The notes under the pieces: generated by a model
Database searches by the model: none
Told to the model about the DNA's origin: nothing
The model's input: the letters and a program-made list of their open reading frames with translations, nothing else
Source of the DNA: Diabrotica undecimpunctata
Taxonomy: Eukaryota > Arthropoda > Insecta > Coleoptera > Chrysomelidae
DNA: 64,000 nucleotides
Direction: 5' to 3'
Assembly: GCF_040954645.1 (NCBI RefSeq)
Contig: NC_092809.1
Coordinates: forward strand, 77,578,935-77,642,934
Position numbers and translations under genes: made by a program
Shown: piece after piece, positions 36,319 through 47,797 of the stretch
Numbering within the stretch: position 1 is the stretch's first letter
Layout of the letters: each line of letters starts with the position of its first letter

Positions 36319-37689
36319 ATGTATACCAAAAATTTAAAAGTTTTGTTCGTAATATTACTTATGATTATAATATTTGTACCTTATTCTATGTTTAATGCCG
36401 TGTCAATAAAGTTTGTTTAATTGAATATTATGTGCGTTAAAGTCCCCTATTCTAAATATATTTTCTTATTTCTAACATTATAACTGCTGCTCATGAATCC
36501 ATAAAAAAAAAGAATTCATTAATAGAAAAATGCATATAACTAGGTTTACGTAACATGGAAAGGGCTAAGAGCTTTGCTTATTTTTGACGACAAGGGAGAT
36601 GGGGGTAAATAATTGTAATAAATCTGACAACGAGTTTAGATTCTAACTCGATGAAATCTGCTTACGTAATACTTGAACGGCCCCTTATGGCAGAAGAGGG
36701 ATTACATCATAAACATTTAGAAGCATATCGACGAGAATCGTGGACCCATTTTATTTATAATTCGTGGGGAATAAACAAGATTTTTTTGTAAGTAACTAAA
36801 TACCACATCAAATAATAAAACGTTCCGAAGAAGTTATATAGTTAAGAATACATCTCACATGGTTTTAAATCTAGTAGCATTAACCATGTCATCAATAAAT
36901 AATATGAGTATTGGTGGTAGTCTAACTGTATCTTTATGCATTTAAACTAGGTCAACAGTTCTTGTAAATGGTAGATTTACCTTTTCATAAATTTTCAGTT
37001 TATGTTTGTTTTATTATTTCCATACTAACTTTAAGATTTTATCGCATACGTTATTATTTTTGCAAAAATGTTTTAAACAGTGCATAACTGTTTTAATCGG
37101 TAAAAAGTTAATAGTTTCCGAGATATGGAGTTCTTATCGCATCGTTCATTAACCTAATTTTCGAAAATGCAATGAAGATTGATGAGTGAGGTTCAATATT
37201 TAATATTAGTTAAAAGCGTTCTAGTTATTAGACACTGCGTCCGATCTGTAATCACGCCGCTAATCTGTTTCGTTATTTTAAGGGGGTATTAATTAATGAA
37301 TTAACGATTGCAGAGATACAGGGTTACTATATTACTGCTGATAGTTTGATATAGTTGTTCGAAACTATTCAGTACCCGAAACCAATGTCTGTCATAGTTC
37401 CATTAATCTTATTAGTCACTAAACGATTTTTTGAAAAGTTTCTGATGTATCGAGAGCAACGACGCTAAAATTGCGCCCTAAACCTTAAAATAAAGGAAAA
37501 TATAGATATTAACAGTCTTCTAAAAATGAAAATTGGAAACAGTTGGAATATTTTATAGAGAGACTAGGACAAAGAATCCAATAACTCTTATTTAAGGTCT
37601 CAAGCAAATATCTGAAATTATTTTCATATACTTGACATGTATTAACGAATATCCATATACGCATATTTTCTTACAACACAACCAAATTC
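36319..37689. other. No gene recognised
   Basis: AT-rich DNA with an AATAAA near 36408 followed by TTTGTTTAATTG. No domain or repeat boundary was identified. Confidence 0.4.
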
Positions 37690-38200
37690 CCCTCCGGGAG
37701 CCGGTCGCAGTTCAGCCTCTCTCGTGGTCGCTTAATCTATGATATGAGTACGACTAGGTGAAAGCTGAGGACAATTTAACTCCGGGTAGCAGCAGCAATT
37801 TGATCAAACCCAGCCTGAGAGACTTGCACACCCCTTTGAATGACATTCGGGTGTAACAATTCATTGGAGTCAGGTGTATTTAGTAATTCGTGAAACCAAG
37901 AACCACTCCACCGCGCCCCAATGCTCCAGACCATCCATTTCCCCCCTATAGCACGATGCGCGATAGGGGCTCTCTTATAAGCCTAGTGCTTGTTGTGTGG
38001 GAGTCCCGGGTACAAGAACCCCTACACGATATTCTAACCCGATTAATGAAGGCTAGCGTGAGGCGCTTTTCTCCTGCTTTCTATATCGACGTATCTACGA
38101 ACTGAAATTGCTGCTCGGGCCTCGAGTCGCCGCTCTGGGCTACGTCGAGTTCGACGACTTGGTGTTCGAGGATGTAGGCCCCCTTTGTGCTCGGATTTTG
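37690..38200. other. GC-rich island of unknown nature
   Basis: About 500 bp markedly richer in G and C than its neighbours, with CpG clusters (for example CGGGCCTCGAGTCGCCG near 38115). It contains GACTTGCACACCCCTTTGAA and a 70-codon frame at 37890-38105 without a known domain. It may be the 5' part of a LINE or a promoter-like region. A degenerate Jockey RT on the opposite strand lies 450 bp away. Confidence 0.4.
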
Positions 38201-38639
38201 GGGTTTAGTTAATTTTTTTGGGGTGGCTTCGCCTTTTGTTAGTACTTTATAATTTTTTAGTTAATTTAATTAAATCTTATTAGTGGTCATTACACAGCAC
38301 CATGAGTATCTTCCTTGATTGAACTTATCTGGTATTTATATATTTGCCAGGATTTGTTGCTTGGACGTTTGTGCTTTGGAACGCATCGTACCTAATTATA
38401 TCTTGAAATATCGGGCTTGGGTGGTTTTCCAGCTCAGTGAACTTAACTCTGTCTTTTTCGACTATCTTGTCATTCACCTTGCTAAAATTCTCTGAACAAG
38501 AAACTATCAGCGACGTATCTAGGTACATTTACTGCTTCGCATAGGCTGCTGTTATGGACCTCCTTTTTTTGTTTGTGTTGCAGATATTTCCCTATGCGAG
38601 AGATGCATATGTTAATATAGGCAATATGATGCTATTTAT
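38201..38639. other. No gene recognised
   Basis: A 67-codon minus-strand frame (38528-38325) is acidic and lysine-rich but matches nothing I recognise. Confidence 0.35.
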
Positions 38640-38945
38640 CAATCTTATTTTTGTTTTAGTACGTAGTTTGCTTTTTCTACCTGGAGCCCTCTTATTGCAG
38701 CTTTAGCTATTCTTGCTTTTTATAACGTTGTATCTACGTGTTTTTTGAACCTCAATCCTTGGTTCGTTATGGCTCCCAGGTATTTAGCATCTCTTTTCCA
38801 TTCAATGGGATTGTTTTGAACCATCAGCTGTTCCTCTAGGTTTTCTCTTCTCTTTCGGCGGTGTATATTGTATATAGTAGATGTGATAGGATCGCTCCCT
38901 GCGGTACTCCAACCTCAGGAGTTCCGAGTTCGGACAGGACTTGTC
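38640..38945 (-). pseudogene. Jockey/R1-type LINE RT fragment
   Basis: Minus strand: T-P-E-V-G-V-P-Q-G-A-I-L-S-H-L-L-Y-T-I-Y-T-A (RT palm block), then a deletion that removes the A-D-D box, then I-E-W-K-R-D-A-K-Y-L-G-A-I-T-N-Q-G-L-R-F-K-K-H-V and A-R-I-A-K-A-A-I-R-G-L. Broken by frameshifts. Confidence 0.72.
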
Positions 38946-39879
38946 AATGGAGTTCGGAAATTGTTCAATGAAGGTAAAACAATTTGATCAGATGATTCCT
39001 CTGGAGAAATTTCGACATAGGAAAAATATAGACAAGTTTTAATAGAATTATAAGAGTGAAACAACTGCCAGATGAACGGTGTATGTATCTACGAGTATAT
39101 ATGAACTTTCAAAACTAGTTACAAAGAACAATATTCGATTGGGATACGTAGTTTATGGTATTTGTTACATATATTGCAGCCACAAATATGTAGACTAAAC
39201 CAACGTATCCACCAGAATATATAAACACAAATTGTGCGCCTTATTAGGCTTATTTGTTTGTGAGCGCACATCTCACAGAATAGATCGCAGCTGCTGTAAA
39301 CAAATTGTAGCCATCCCATAGTAGCAAACCAGAATTATACGGAACTCACAAGGTTTCGACTTCCATACAACGTGTTAAGATGTATAATTATCTTATATTA
39401 CAATATACAAAAAATCAGTTATAAAACATATCTTCATTAAAAACTGAGACACAATGGAAACAGCTATTCAAAATATGATCTTAAAGTTTCAAACACACGT
39501 CCTTTAACGTCAACTGAAATGTGCTAAGCTAATACAAAAAATTGGCCATCGGCCAAACACGCGAAACTCTTTATTATTTTAAGAGTTAATTAATTAAAGA
39601 CATTACAAGATTAATTTAAGTCACTCCCGAGAAAATTCGCAACGACGACCTATCATCAAATAATCACAGTAACCAATCCTCTTATTAGACTAATGAAGAT
39701 GGACGTTAAACGTCAAATTTTACTCCTATTTTTCGCAGATAATTAAGTTCCTGCAGATTACACGAGATATTTTATAGTTTGTTGGATATGAATAAAATTG
39801 GGAGAGATCCACCACATTGTTGCAACTTGCATGGCTATTACATTATTATTTGCAGGTTAGTTTGGCATAAATATATTAG
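38946..39879. other. No gene recognised
   Basis: AT-rich sequence without domains. It lies between the Jockey fragment and the mariner relic. Confidence 0.4.
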
Positions 39880-40129
39880 AGTTCTATTTGATTCGTCTGC
39901 ATGGCCACGGTGTCAATTCACCCATGGCAAGCCCATTTCCAAGTTTTTTAGGCCTCTGACAAAAGGCGAGAAACTCATTGGGCACACATTTTGTTGCAAC
40001 CTAGTTTATGTACGATATAATGGATAGATCCTATACTCACACCAACATTATCTGAAATTTCTCTGATTGAAATTCGGCGATTTACTCTAATCAAGCCTTT
40101 CACACATGCCACATTCCTGTCTTATATAT
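39880..40129 (-). pseudogene. mariner-type transposase fragment, cut by gypsy element B
   Basis: Minus strand: a helix-turn-helix remnant reading R-V-N-R-R-I-S-I-R-E-I-S-D-N-V-G-V-S-I-G-S-I, then a H-K-L-G-C-N-K-M-C-A segment, matches the second DNA-binding helix-turn-helix of mariner transposases. The element B LTR begins directly at 40130, so the coding sequence is interrupted there. The catalytic domain was not found, and several stops are present. Confidence 0.6.
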
Positions 40130-40413
40130 TGTAGCGAGATTAAATAAAACGAGCGGTTCGAATTTATATAAATATATTTATTTATAAGTTTACAGTTCGG
40201 TACTCTCTTATTAACTAACTCACTCATAACATCGTACCATATATATACCAAAAGTATTATGTTCGAGAACATTCTGGGTGGTCCCACCTCTAATTCGTCT
40301 CATCGAAATCACCAGTCCGAAAGACGGGCGCTATTGATGTGCCGAATTCTTACGTTTTCTAGATTCATCCTTCTAAGAATTATGACGTATCGGAGATGGG
40401 CTATTTCGTTACA
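40130..40413 (-). repeat. 3' LTR of element B
   Basis: TGTAGCGAGA...TTCGTTACA, the complement-symmetric TGTA...TACA ends of an LTR. It matches 52923-53205 with a handful of substitutions, a 3-bp insertion and small indels around 40288-40300. Confidence 0.93.
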
Positions 40414-40528
40414 CTGCTCCCCTCTTAGATCTGAGCGTCCAGATCAGCAACTCCAGATGTAGGCCCAGGATGGCGGAATCTACAGAGCTCTCCAGCTCTG
40501 CATGAACCCCTCAAGAAGAAATAACAGT

Positions 40529-41074
40529 CTAAAGACTTTGAAGGACACGATCTCTTCGGGTTAATACAACACACAGTAATTTGTACGCCGGTTTTCGGAA
40601 GATCGCTTCAAGCATGCTTCTGACAATTTTCCAATCCAGATTTTCTAGTGCATGGCCTATCTTGGGTAAGGCCAAATTCTTGATGTCATAATTGCACACG
40701 ATTTTCTTCAAATTAGTTAGAGCACGCCATATATCCTCGTAGCTTGCCCTTTCTGTATACGACTTCCTGGTCACCATATACAGCAAAGATCGAGGACCAT
40801 CTTCGAATCTCAGTACTCTTCCAACTTTAGGCTGCTGGTTTTTTAACTGGTCCAAACGACCGAACTTCCTATAGAATACAGATGAGATTCCTTTAGTCAT
40901 CTCAAGATCTTGGGGAACACAGTGGGCTAGAGAGACGTTATGCGGAACACTAAAAAGATCCTGCTGAACTTCTGTCGTCACGCCGAATCTAGCACTCTTT
41001 CTCTCTGCGTAATTTGACATAAATTCATTAAAGCTTGGTCGCCGGTCATCTTTGATCTCATGTTGAAGGGTTCG
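40529..41074 (-). pseudogene. Macro domain (TARG1/OARD1-like) at the C-terminus of element B Pol
   Basis: Macro domains of this type bind ADP-ribose and remove it from modified proteins or nucleic acids. The open frame runs from 41074 to a stop at 40529. A short charged linker is followed by V-Q-Q-D-L-F, S-L-A-H-C-V-P-Q-D-L, M-T-K-G-I (ligand loop), Y-M-V-T-R-K-S-Y, A-L-P-K-I-G-H-A-L-E-N-L-D-W and L-L-C-V-V-L. This follows the TARG1 order of S-L-A-H-C-, G-A-G-I-, K-K- and I-G-C-G-L-D motifs. The usual G-C-G-L-D catalytic Asp position is Glu here, so hydrolase activity is uncertain. Removing element A and one TSD copy puts this frame in register with the pol frame (codon at 48018-48016 followed by codon at 41074-41072), so it was probably one polyprotein. 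It is labelled pseudogene because the A insertion separates it. Confidence 0.8.
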
Positions 41075-41078
41075 TGCT
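41075..41078. repeat. Target-site duplication TGCT of element A (left)
   Basis: Identical to 48016-48019. A 4-bp duplication is normal for gypsy-type integrases. Confidence 0.85.
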
Positions 41079-41312
41079 AATTACGATACATTAACCCCGA
41101 TTGTCAGCAGTATTGCAGTTCAATAGCCCAGCCGATCAGCAGTTTCGACACATATTGCAGACAGGTCGTCATCAATTAATTTCATATAAATACTGTAAAT
41201 TTTTATTCTAAAACCAATTGTAATTATATTAAATAAAGTGCTGTTACTCTGTCAGTTTTACCTTTAAAAGGGCCTTTTTAAAATGTACCTTCGGGAGTGA
41301 CAACCCTTAAGT
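41079..41312 (+). repeat. 5' LTR of element A
   Basis: Begins AATTACGATACATT and ends CCCTTAAGT. Compared with 47782-48015 it shows four substitutions. It contains AATAAA near 41233, a likely polyadenylation signal. Confidence 0.95.
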
Positions 41313-41330
41313 GGCGCATTCAGTAGATTA
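41312..41330 (+). other. Primer-binding site of element A
   Basis: TGGCGCATTCAGTAGATTA directly follows the LTR. A TGGCGC start is common for insect gypsy elements primed by a host tRNA; the exact tRNA cannot be named here. Confidence 0.7.
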
Positions 41331-41331
41331 G

Positions 41332-42444
41332 TGGGAGAGTCTCCAGAAGATCCTCGTCCAAATCCATCCAAATGAACTCCACAATTTTATTGATGTTATT
41401 TCCATGCTTCTAAACCATTTCTGGGATCATACAAATCCCGAAAATTTTCAAAATCATATGCTTACCCGGGGAATTATGAACAAAATTAAAGGAAGAGCCA
41501 GAGAAATTATTTCTGTATACGGCTGTAAAGACTGGCCGTCAATAAAATCAATTCTTGTCCAAAATTTTGCAGACCAACGTAACGAAAACTCATTAACTAG
41601 AGATTTAGTCAACCTTCGGCAAGCTCCAAACGAAAACCCCCATCAATTTCATGAAAAAGTTATGAGTCTTTTAAATACCATTTCAAATCATATTGAATTA
41701 CACACGGAAAACGAGGAAGTTGAAAGAAGTAAAAAATAATTTTTCTAACAACAAGCTCTAACCACATTTTTGGCAGGCCTAAGAGAACCCCTAGGATCAA
41801 CAATTCGATCCATGAGACCACCCAATCTCGCTCTTGCTATCCAATATATTCAGGAAGAAAATAACATTAGATATCTCCAAAAAACTCATAATTATTCCTT
41901 GCCATCTTCTAATAAACCATCTGCGACTTCACAAACACAGAGATCCAATTTAACTCATACACCTGCTCCTACACGATGGCAGCCTGAGGTGCCTAAGCCC
42001 CAATGGCCACAGCCATTCTTTAGACCAAATCAAATTCCTGTGCAACAACAATCATTCAATAATAGTCCAAGAGGGACATTTCAACCCCCTAGATTCCAAC
42101 AAAATCATCAACTCACCCCATATGCACAAAATTCTAGGGCTAATCAACCCAATTTTCATAAAACAGTTCCATCTCAATCATATAAGCCAACACCTATGAG
42201 CGTATCTACACGCCAAACCGGCTTTAATAGACCCCAATCTCAAAGAAACTTCCGCTTTCAACAAACAGCCAGCCCCCGATTCACCGTAGAAGAACTCTTT
42301 AATATCGAACAAGAGGAAAATAATTACGATGAAGGTATAGACAATGACACATACCCAGATTACACTTATTATGAACAAGAAAGCCAAGAATATGAGGAAA
42401 ATGTAAATTTTCAAACGTTTCAAGACGAAAAAGAAGAAACGTAG
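41332..42444 (+). pseudogene. gag of element A, interrupted by two in-frame stops
   Basis: One frame runs from just after the TAG at 41329-41331 to 42444. It encodes a capsid-like region (P-N-E-L-H-N-F-I, I-K-G-R-A-R-E-I-I, L-R-Q-A-P-N-E-N-P) and then a Gln/Pro/Asn-rich tail (41880-42290) and an acidic end. TAA at 41737-41739 and again at 41746-41748 break it; coding resemblance continues without a frame change (F-L-A-G-L-R-E-P-L-G). No CCHC zinc knuckle is seen, as in errantiviruses. No ATG lies before 41404 in this frame, so the original start may have been lost. The pol frame is -1 relative to gag and overlaps its end, suggesting translational frameshifting near 42420-42440. Confidence 0.85.
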
Positions 42445-45400
42445 TAGAATTGCATTCCTATGCCGACAAAAGAGAGCTTCCTTACATTAAAATTCAAAAT
42501 CCCCCTCTTAAACTTCTTATTGATACAGGAGCCACTAAATCTTTCCTTAATCCTGATATAGCCAATAAATTCTACAAGAATAATATTAAATATGAACCAT
42601 TTATCGTTATATCAATTTTTCAAAATCATTCACAGGATTATTGTGTAGAAATCCCAATTTTTCCCGAATTTAACTCTGATATTAACCTAAAATTTTATCT
42701 TTTCAAATTTCACAAGACATTTGATGGTCTTATCGGCCTCGATAATCTTAAACTTCTAAAAGCAAATCTCGATTTTACCCAAGCTACTCTTACTACAGAG
42801 CATTCTATCCTTCCTATTAATTACTACGTCACAAACAAAGCCCAATTCTATACAGTCCAGCTAGAGCCCCAATCAATTACCCAAGTCCGCTTGCCAGTAA
42901 AGGAAACATCAGGTACAATCGTCATCCCAAGACAAGAAGTCGAAGGTGCCATCCTAAGAGAAACTCTCACCATTGCCTGTAATCAACTCGCCTGGACCGA
43001 GCTAGTCAATAACACCGATGAATACATCCAAGTAGCATTAACTGATCCCATCAAAAGTCAACCCATAAATCTCGAGGAATATCATATATATACGTCAGAT
43101 ATCATACCTACCGAAGACAGTAATCTAAAAGATGTCGATCCTCTCCTTAGAACCGATCATCTTAATACCGAAGAAGAATCTCACCTAAGACGACTGTGCA
43201 GGAAGTTTGCAGAGATATTTCATCATCCAGACGATCCTTTAACATTTACTAACCAAATAAAGCACCATATACGAACCAAAGACGAAGTTCCAGTTTATAC
43301 CAAGCCATATCGGTATCCACACATCCATAAAGAAGAAGTACGTAAGCAGATCACTTCGATGCTTGATCAAGGAATTATCAGACTGAGTCAATCACCCTGG
43401 TCATCTCCAATCTGGGTCGTTCCAAAGAAACCAGATGCCTCAGGAAAAATTAAATGGAGAATAGTTGTCGACTACCGGAAGGTGAACGAGAAAACCATCG
43501 ATGACCGATATCCAATTCCAAATATAACAGACATTCTGGACAAACTAGGACGCTGCCAATACTTCTCAACCCTAGATCTAGCCAGCGGATTCCATCAAAT
43601 TGAAATGGCCGAAGAAGATATCCAGAAGACTGCATTTAACGTTGAAAATGGCCACTATGAATACATGAGAATGCCGTTCGGACTCAAAAATGCACCCTCA
43701 ACATTCCAGAGAGTAATGGAGAACGTACTAAAAGGACTAATAGGAGAAATATGTCTGGTCTACATGGACGACATTATTGTATTTTCAACCTCTCTTCAAG
43801 AACATATGGTAAATCTTAAGAAAATTTTTGAAAGATTAAGAGAAACAAGATTTAAGATACAAGTTGACAAATGTGAATTCCTTAAGAAAGAAGTCGATTT
43901 TTTAGGTCACGTCGTAACCTGCGAGGGAATTAAACCAAACCCGACTAAGATTAAAGCCATCATAGACTATCCTGTACCAAAAACAACAAAAGAAATTCGA
44001 GGATTTTTAGGATTACTTGGTTACTATAGAAAATTCATAAAGGACTTTGCCAAAATTACAAAACCACTTACCATATGTCTTAAAAAGGATGCAAAAATTG
44101 AACACACCGAAGAATTCTTAAACTGTATCAAAACCTGTAAAAGCTTATTGATTAATGAACCACTTCTGCAATATCCAGACTTCACTAAACCCTTTAACCT
44201 CACGACTGATGCAAGCAACTTCGCTATAGGAGCCATACTATCACAAGGTCCAATAGGAAATGATAAACCTATCGCCTATGCATCCAGAACTTTAAATGAA
44301 ACAGAACTGAAATATTCGACTATCGAAAAGGAGATGTTAGCAATTGTGTGGGCTACTAAATACTTCCGCCCATACCTTTTCGGACGAAAATTCAAAATTT
44401 TATCTGACCATCGACCTCTACAATGGCTATTTTCACTTAAAGATCCAAACTCAAAGCTTGTCAGATGGAGATTAAAGCTGGAGGAATTTGATTACGAAGT
44501 AATATATAAAAAAGGCAAATCCAACACCAATGCAGATGCTTTATCCCGTGTCGAAATTCACACGAAAGAATTAAACAGTGTAGACGAGAATATGGAAGAA
44601 ATAATGAAACTCTTCTCAAAAGATGACGATGATATCTCCATGATTAACCACCCCAGTTCCTTATCCGATCTGGAAGAATTTCTAACCGACCCAGCCGAAG
44701 AGTCTCAAAAAACTTTGAATCCGTCAACCCCTTTAGGTGACTTAGATAAAATCATCCAAAAAAATCAAACTGCAACGTTAACTCCCGAAGAAATAAAGAT
44801 AATAGACGAAATCCTACATGAAGACAGCAAACAGCAAAAATCTAAAGCTCAGCCATCAAACTCCCAATACTTACAAGAAGATAACGATACAGCTGTAACC
44901 AAACATTCCACGGCAGAAAATCCAATAATGGGAATTCCAATTAGCGAGAAACCACTAAATTGTTACAATAATCAAATAATTCTCAAGATAGTAAACTATA
45001 GCCCGGCGAAACCAATCATAGAGCAGTGTTTTGTAACAAAGAAGAGAATGTATGTCCAATTGGGAAAAAATGATCTTCACAACGACATTTTCCAGTTTTT
45101 CAAGAACTATATAGATCCTAAAAAGAAGTACGCCATTCTGTTTGAGAATGATGAACTCTACAAATCCCTATGCAATATTCTACGAGAAACTTTTAAAAAT
45201 TCCGTATTCGATCTTGTCAAATGCAACAGCCTCCTAGAAGATATAAACAGCACAGAGAGACAGAAAGAAATTATAGAGAACTACTATCAAGGGAAGACTA
45301 ACCACAGAGGAATTAACGAAACCGAAGCTCAAATAAGAAAACGCTACTACTGGCCTACGCTAAAGAAAGACATCGAAGAAGTTATCAACCTTTGTGATAC

Positions 45401-46312
45401 GTGCCAAGCTAACAAGTATGACAGAAATCCAATTAAGCCGAAATTTATGGTAACACCAACTCCAACAAAACCGTTAGAAATCATTCATATGGACACATTC
45501 CAAGCTAACGGACAAAAATTCCTTACAATAATTGATGCATTCTCGAAATATGGCCAAGCATATCCCATAGAAGGATCCAACGCAATAAATGTCCTTAATG
45601 CCTTCATGCTATTTATAACCCACCATGGACTCCCGAATTCAAAAACGGCCTTGTTCAGGAATTTGTCGATACACACAAAATTTCGATTCACTACACAACA
45701 CCAGATAATCCACAATCGAACGGAATGATAGAACGTTTTCACTCTACAATTTTGGAACACCTAAGAATACTTAGAGAAAAAAGGAAGACTCTGGGTATTA
45801 AAGAACATATGTTGTATGCTATTTTAGGATACAACAATTCCATTCATTCATCAATTAAACAAAAGCCAATCGAAATTCTAAATGGCCATATCGATCCTCA
45901 GGATCCATTTGACATCGATATTAACAGAACTCTAATAAATAACTATACACAGAGCCACAATTAAAGACAAAAGAAATCTACAGTGAAATAAACAAAAAGC
46001 TACAAGAAACCAAACAGAAAAATATTGAAAAAATAAATCAAAAAAGACAAACACCAATAACTTATAAACCCAGCACAAAAGTTTACACTAGAAAAACAGT
46101 AAAAAGAAACAAACTTCTTCCGAGATTTTCTTCCCGCATTGTGAAAAATAATAATCCCGTAACAATAGACACTCAAGATACGTCAATACACAAAAAGAAC
46201 ATCAAACACCAGCGAAAGACTAACGCTAAAACTGCTTTACAGATGTACCTTAGTAGCAGCCCAACAAGTTCAAATTCAAAACCTGAAGGACAATCCAGGA
46301 ATCCTCCCAGTT
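42423..46312 (+). pseudogene. pol of element A: protease, RT, RNase H, integrase; frameshifted
   Basis: The main frame (about 42423-45728) has protease L-L-I-D-T-G-A-T-K-S (42513-), RT with Y-M-D-D-I-I-V-F-S (43761-), RNase H T-D-A-S-N-F-A-I-G-A (44201-), an integrase HHCC finger (N-H-R-G-I-N-E-T then C-D-T-C, 45300-45405) and the first catalytic Asp of the integrase core (H-M-D-T-F, 45485-). Near 45635-45645 a small deletion removes the segment that normally carries the second catalytic Asp (D-x-G) and shifts the frame. The third acidic residue (M-I-E-R-F-H) is then read in another frame from 45725. A second shift near 45945 separates the C-terminal tail, which ends near 46312. The copy can hardly make working integrase. 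Confidence 0.9.
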
Positions 46313-47797
46313 AAACTTGGACAAGCGAGGATACAGACCGGTACTCATGACTTCATCCAAATATATCCAATATATCCAAAATCCAGAAGCAAAAGAGGAC
46401 TTATAAACGGATTGGGAAGTGTAATAAAATCTATTTCTGGTAATCTAGATCAAGAAGATGCTGAAAGATACAACGCTGCCATTAAATCACTTGAAAATAA
46501 CCAACAGAACATTATTACCAACATCAATAGCCAACTTACTCTCAATAAAAGAATAATGACAAATTTTAACCAAATAATTTCATTACTTACACACAACCAA
46601 GAAATCATAGCTGAAGAGACAAGCAAAATTAGCTTAGAGATGAACCAATTCGTTTTCGATTTTAATGATTATATGCAAGTTCGAAATATCCTTGACCAGA
46701 TAAATCTAAATTTACAAACAATTATACAAATACTGGATGATCTACAAACAGCAATTACATTTGCAAGAATCAAAACTTTACACAACGGTCTCATTAAACC
46801 TGAAGAAATAAAATGGACCGTGCAAAAGATGCTTGAACACCACCCTGCATCACAGATTCCCTATATTCAGGAAGAACACTTAACCAAATACTATGAAATC
46901 ATAGACATTGATGGTTACTACACGAATCACACCCTTGTTTTCATTTTACATTTTCCTATTCTTCATTCCAAGTCGTTCACATACTTCCATTTATACTCCC
47001 TTCCAACTAATAATCACACAATAATCATTCCACCTGGTCCATACCTAGTCCACAACTCAGACCTTTTTCAGTATATGGATGTACCATGCAAAAGAAGCGA
47101 ATCCAAATCATTCATCTGTCCTGAGAAATTTCCACAAGAGAACGACCAGACGAATGACTGCATCATCCAAATTCTCCAGTTAATCAATGATGCTGCCCAA
47201 TGCCAAAGTGTTCCCGTCACTGTCACTACAACGATCATTCAAAAAGTATCCGATGCACACTACATTGCCGTTTTTCCAAAGGCTACGAAAGTATCTACCC
47301 ATTGCACCACCACTGAAATAGAAGTACTTGAAGGGACCTATCTAATTGAGTTACCGCCAGGATGTGAACTACGAACCAATAATGAAGTTTACATGAATTC
47401 CAAAACAACAATTAAAGAAGAACCACTAACATTACCAAAAGTCAAGACCACCACTATTCTGAAGAACCACCCAATAGTCAAACCCCTAAAATTGGACAGA
47501 ATTCCTTTAGACGAACTACACAAGTTATCACAGGAAGAAGAAAGGTTCCAATCCATCCTTCCAACACAAATGGACCACAGCTACATATGGACACCACCGA
47601 TATATATCCTGGTAGCAATCCTTTTAATTTTTGGTTTTCTCAAGCTACGCAAACTGAAAAAAGAAAAAGATGAGCAGAATCCAACCACAGCAGAAGACAT
47701 CCCAGACCAAAGCCAAGAGTCCTCAGAAACAGTTCATAGAGTTTTGTTCATCCCTCACAAAACTTCCCCAGGGGATGGAGAAATTACGATACATTAA
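46169..47797 (+). CDS. env: env-like envelope glycoprotein of element A, open throughout
   Basis: The frame is open from after the TAG at 46166-46168 to 47797. It begins without an ATG. A hydrophobic stretch (L-T-L-K-L-L-Y-R-C-T-L-V-A-A, about 46220-46260) looks like a signal peptide. Then R-S-K-R (46385-46396) is a furin-type cleavage site, followed by G-L-I-N-G-L-G-S-V-I-K, which matches the fusion-peptide region of insect errantivirus/baculovirus F-type envelope proteins. A heptad-rich helix follows (to about 46790), then cysteines, and a C-terminal membrane anchor Y-I-L-V-A-I-L-L-I-F-G-F-L (47605-47643) with a basic cytoplasmic tail. Lack of an in-frame start suggests translation from a spliced mRNA that brings in an upstream start, as in gypsy. 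It overlaps the end of pol. Confidence 0.88.
   Translation, partial: TLKIRQYTKRTSNTSERLTLKLLYRCTLVAAQQVQIQNLKDNPGILPVKLGQARIQTGTHDFIQIYPIYPKSRSKRGLINGLGSVIKSISGNLDQEDAERYNAAIKSLENNQQNIITNINSQLTLNKRIMTNFNQIISLLTHNQEIIAEETSKISLEMNQFVFDFNDYMQVRNILDQINLNLQTIIQILDDLQTAITFARIKTLHNGLIKPEEIKWTVQKMLEHHPASQIPYIQEEHLTKYYEIIDIDGYYTNHTLVFILHFPILHSKSFTYFHLYSLPTNNHTIIIPPGPYLVHNSDLFQYMDVPCKRSESKSFICPEKFPQENDQTNDCIIQILQLINDAAQCQSVPVTVTTTIIQKVSDAHYIAVFPKATKVSTHCTTTEIEVLEGTYLIELPPGCELRTNNEVYMNSKTTIKEEPLTLPKVKTTTILKNHPIVKPLKLDRIPLDELHKLSQEEERFQSILPTQMDHSYIWTPPIYILVAILLIFGFLKLRKLKKEKDEQNPTTAEDIPDQSQESSETVHRVLFIPHKTSPGDGEITIH
47769..47781 (+). other. Polypurine tract of element A
   Basis: AGGGGATGGAGAA directly precedes the 3' LTR and would prime plus-strand DNA synthesis. 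It overlaps the last codons of env. Confidence 0.75.
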
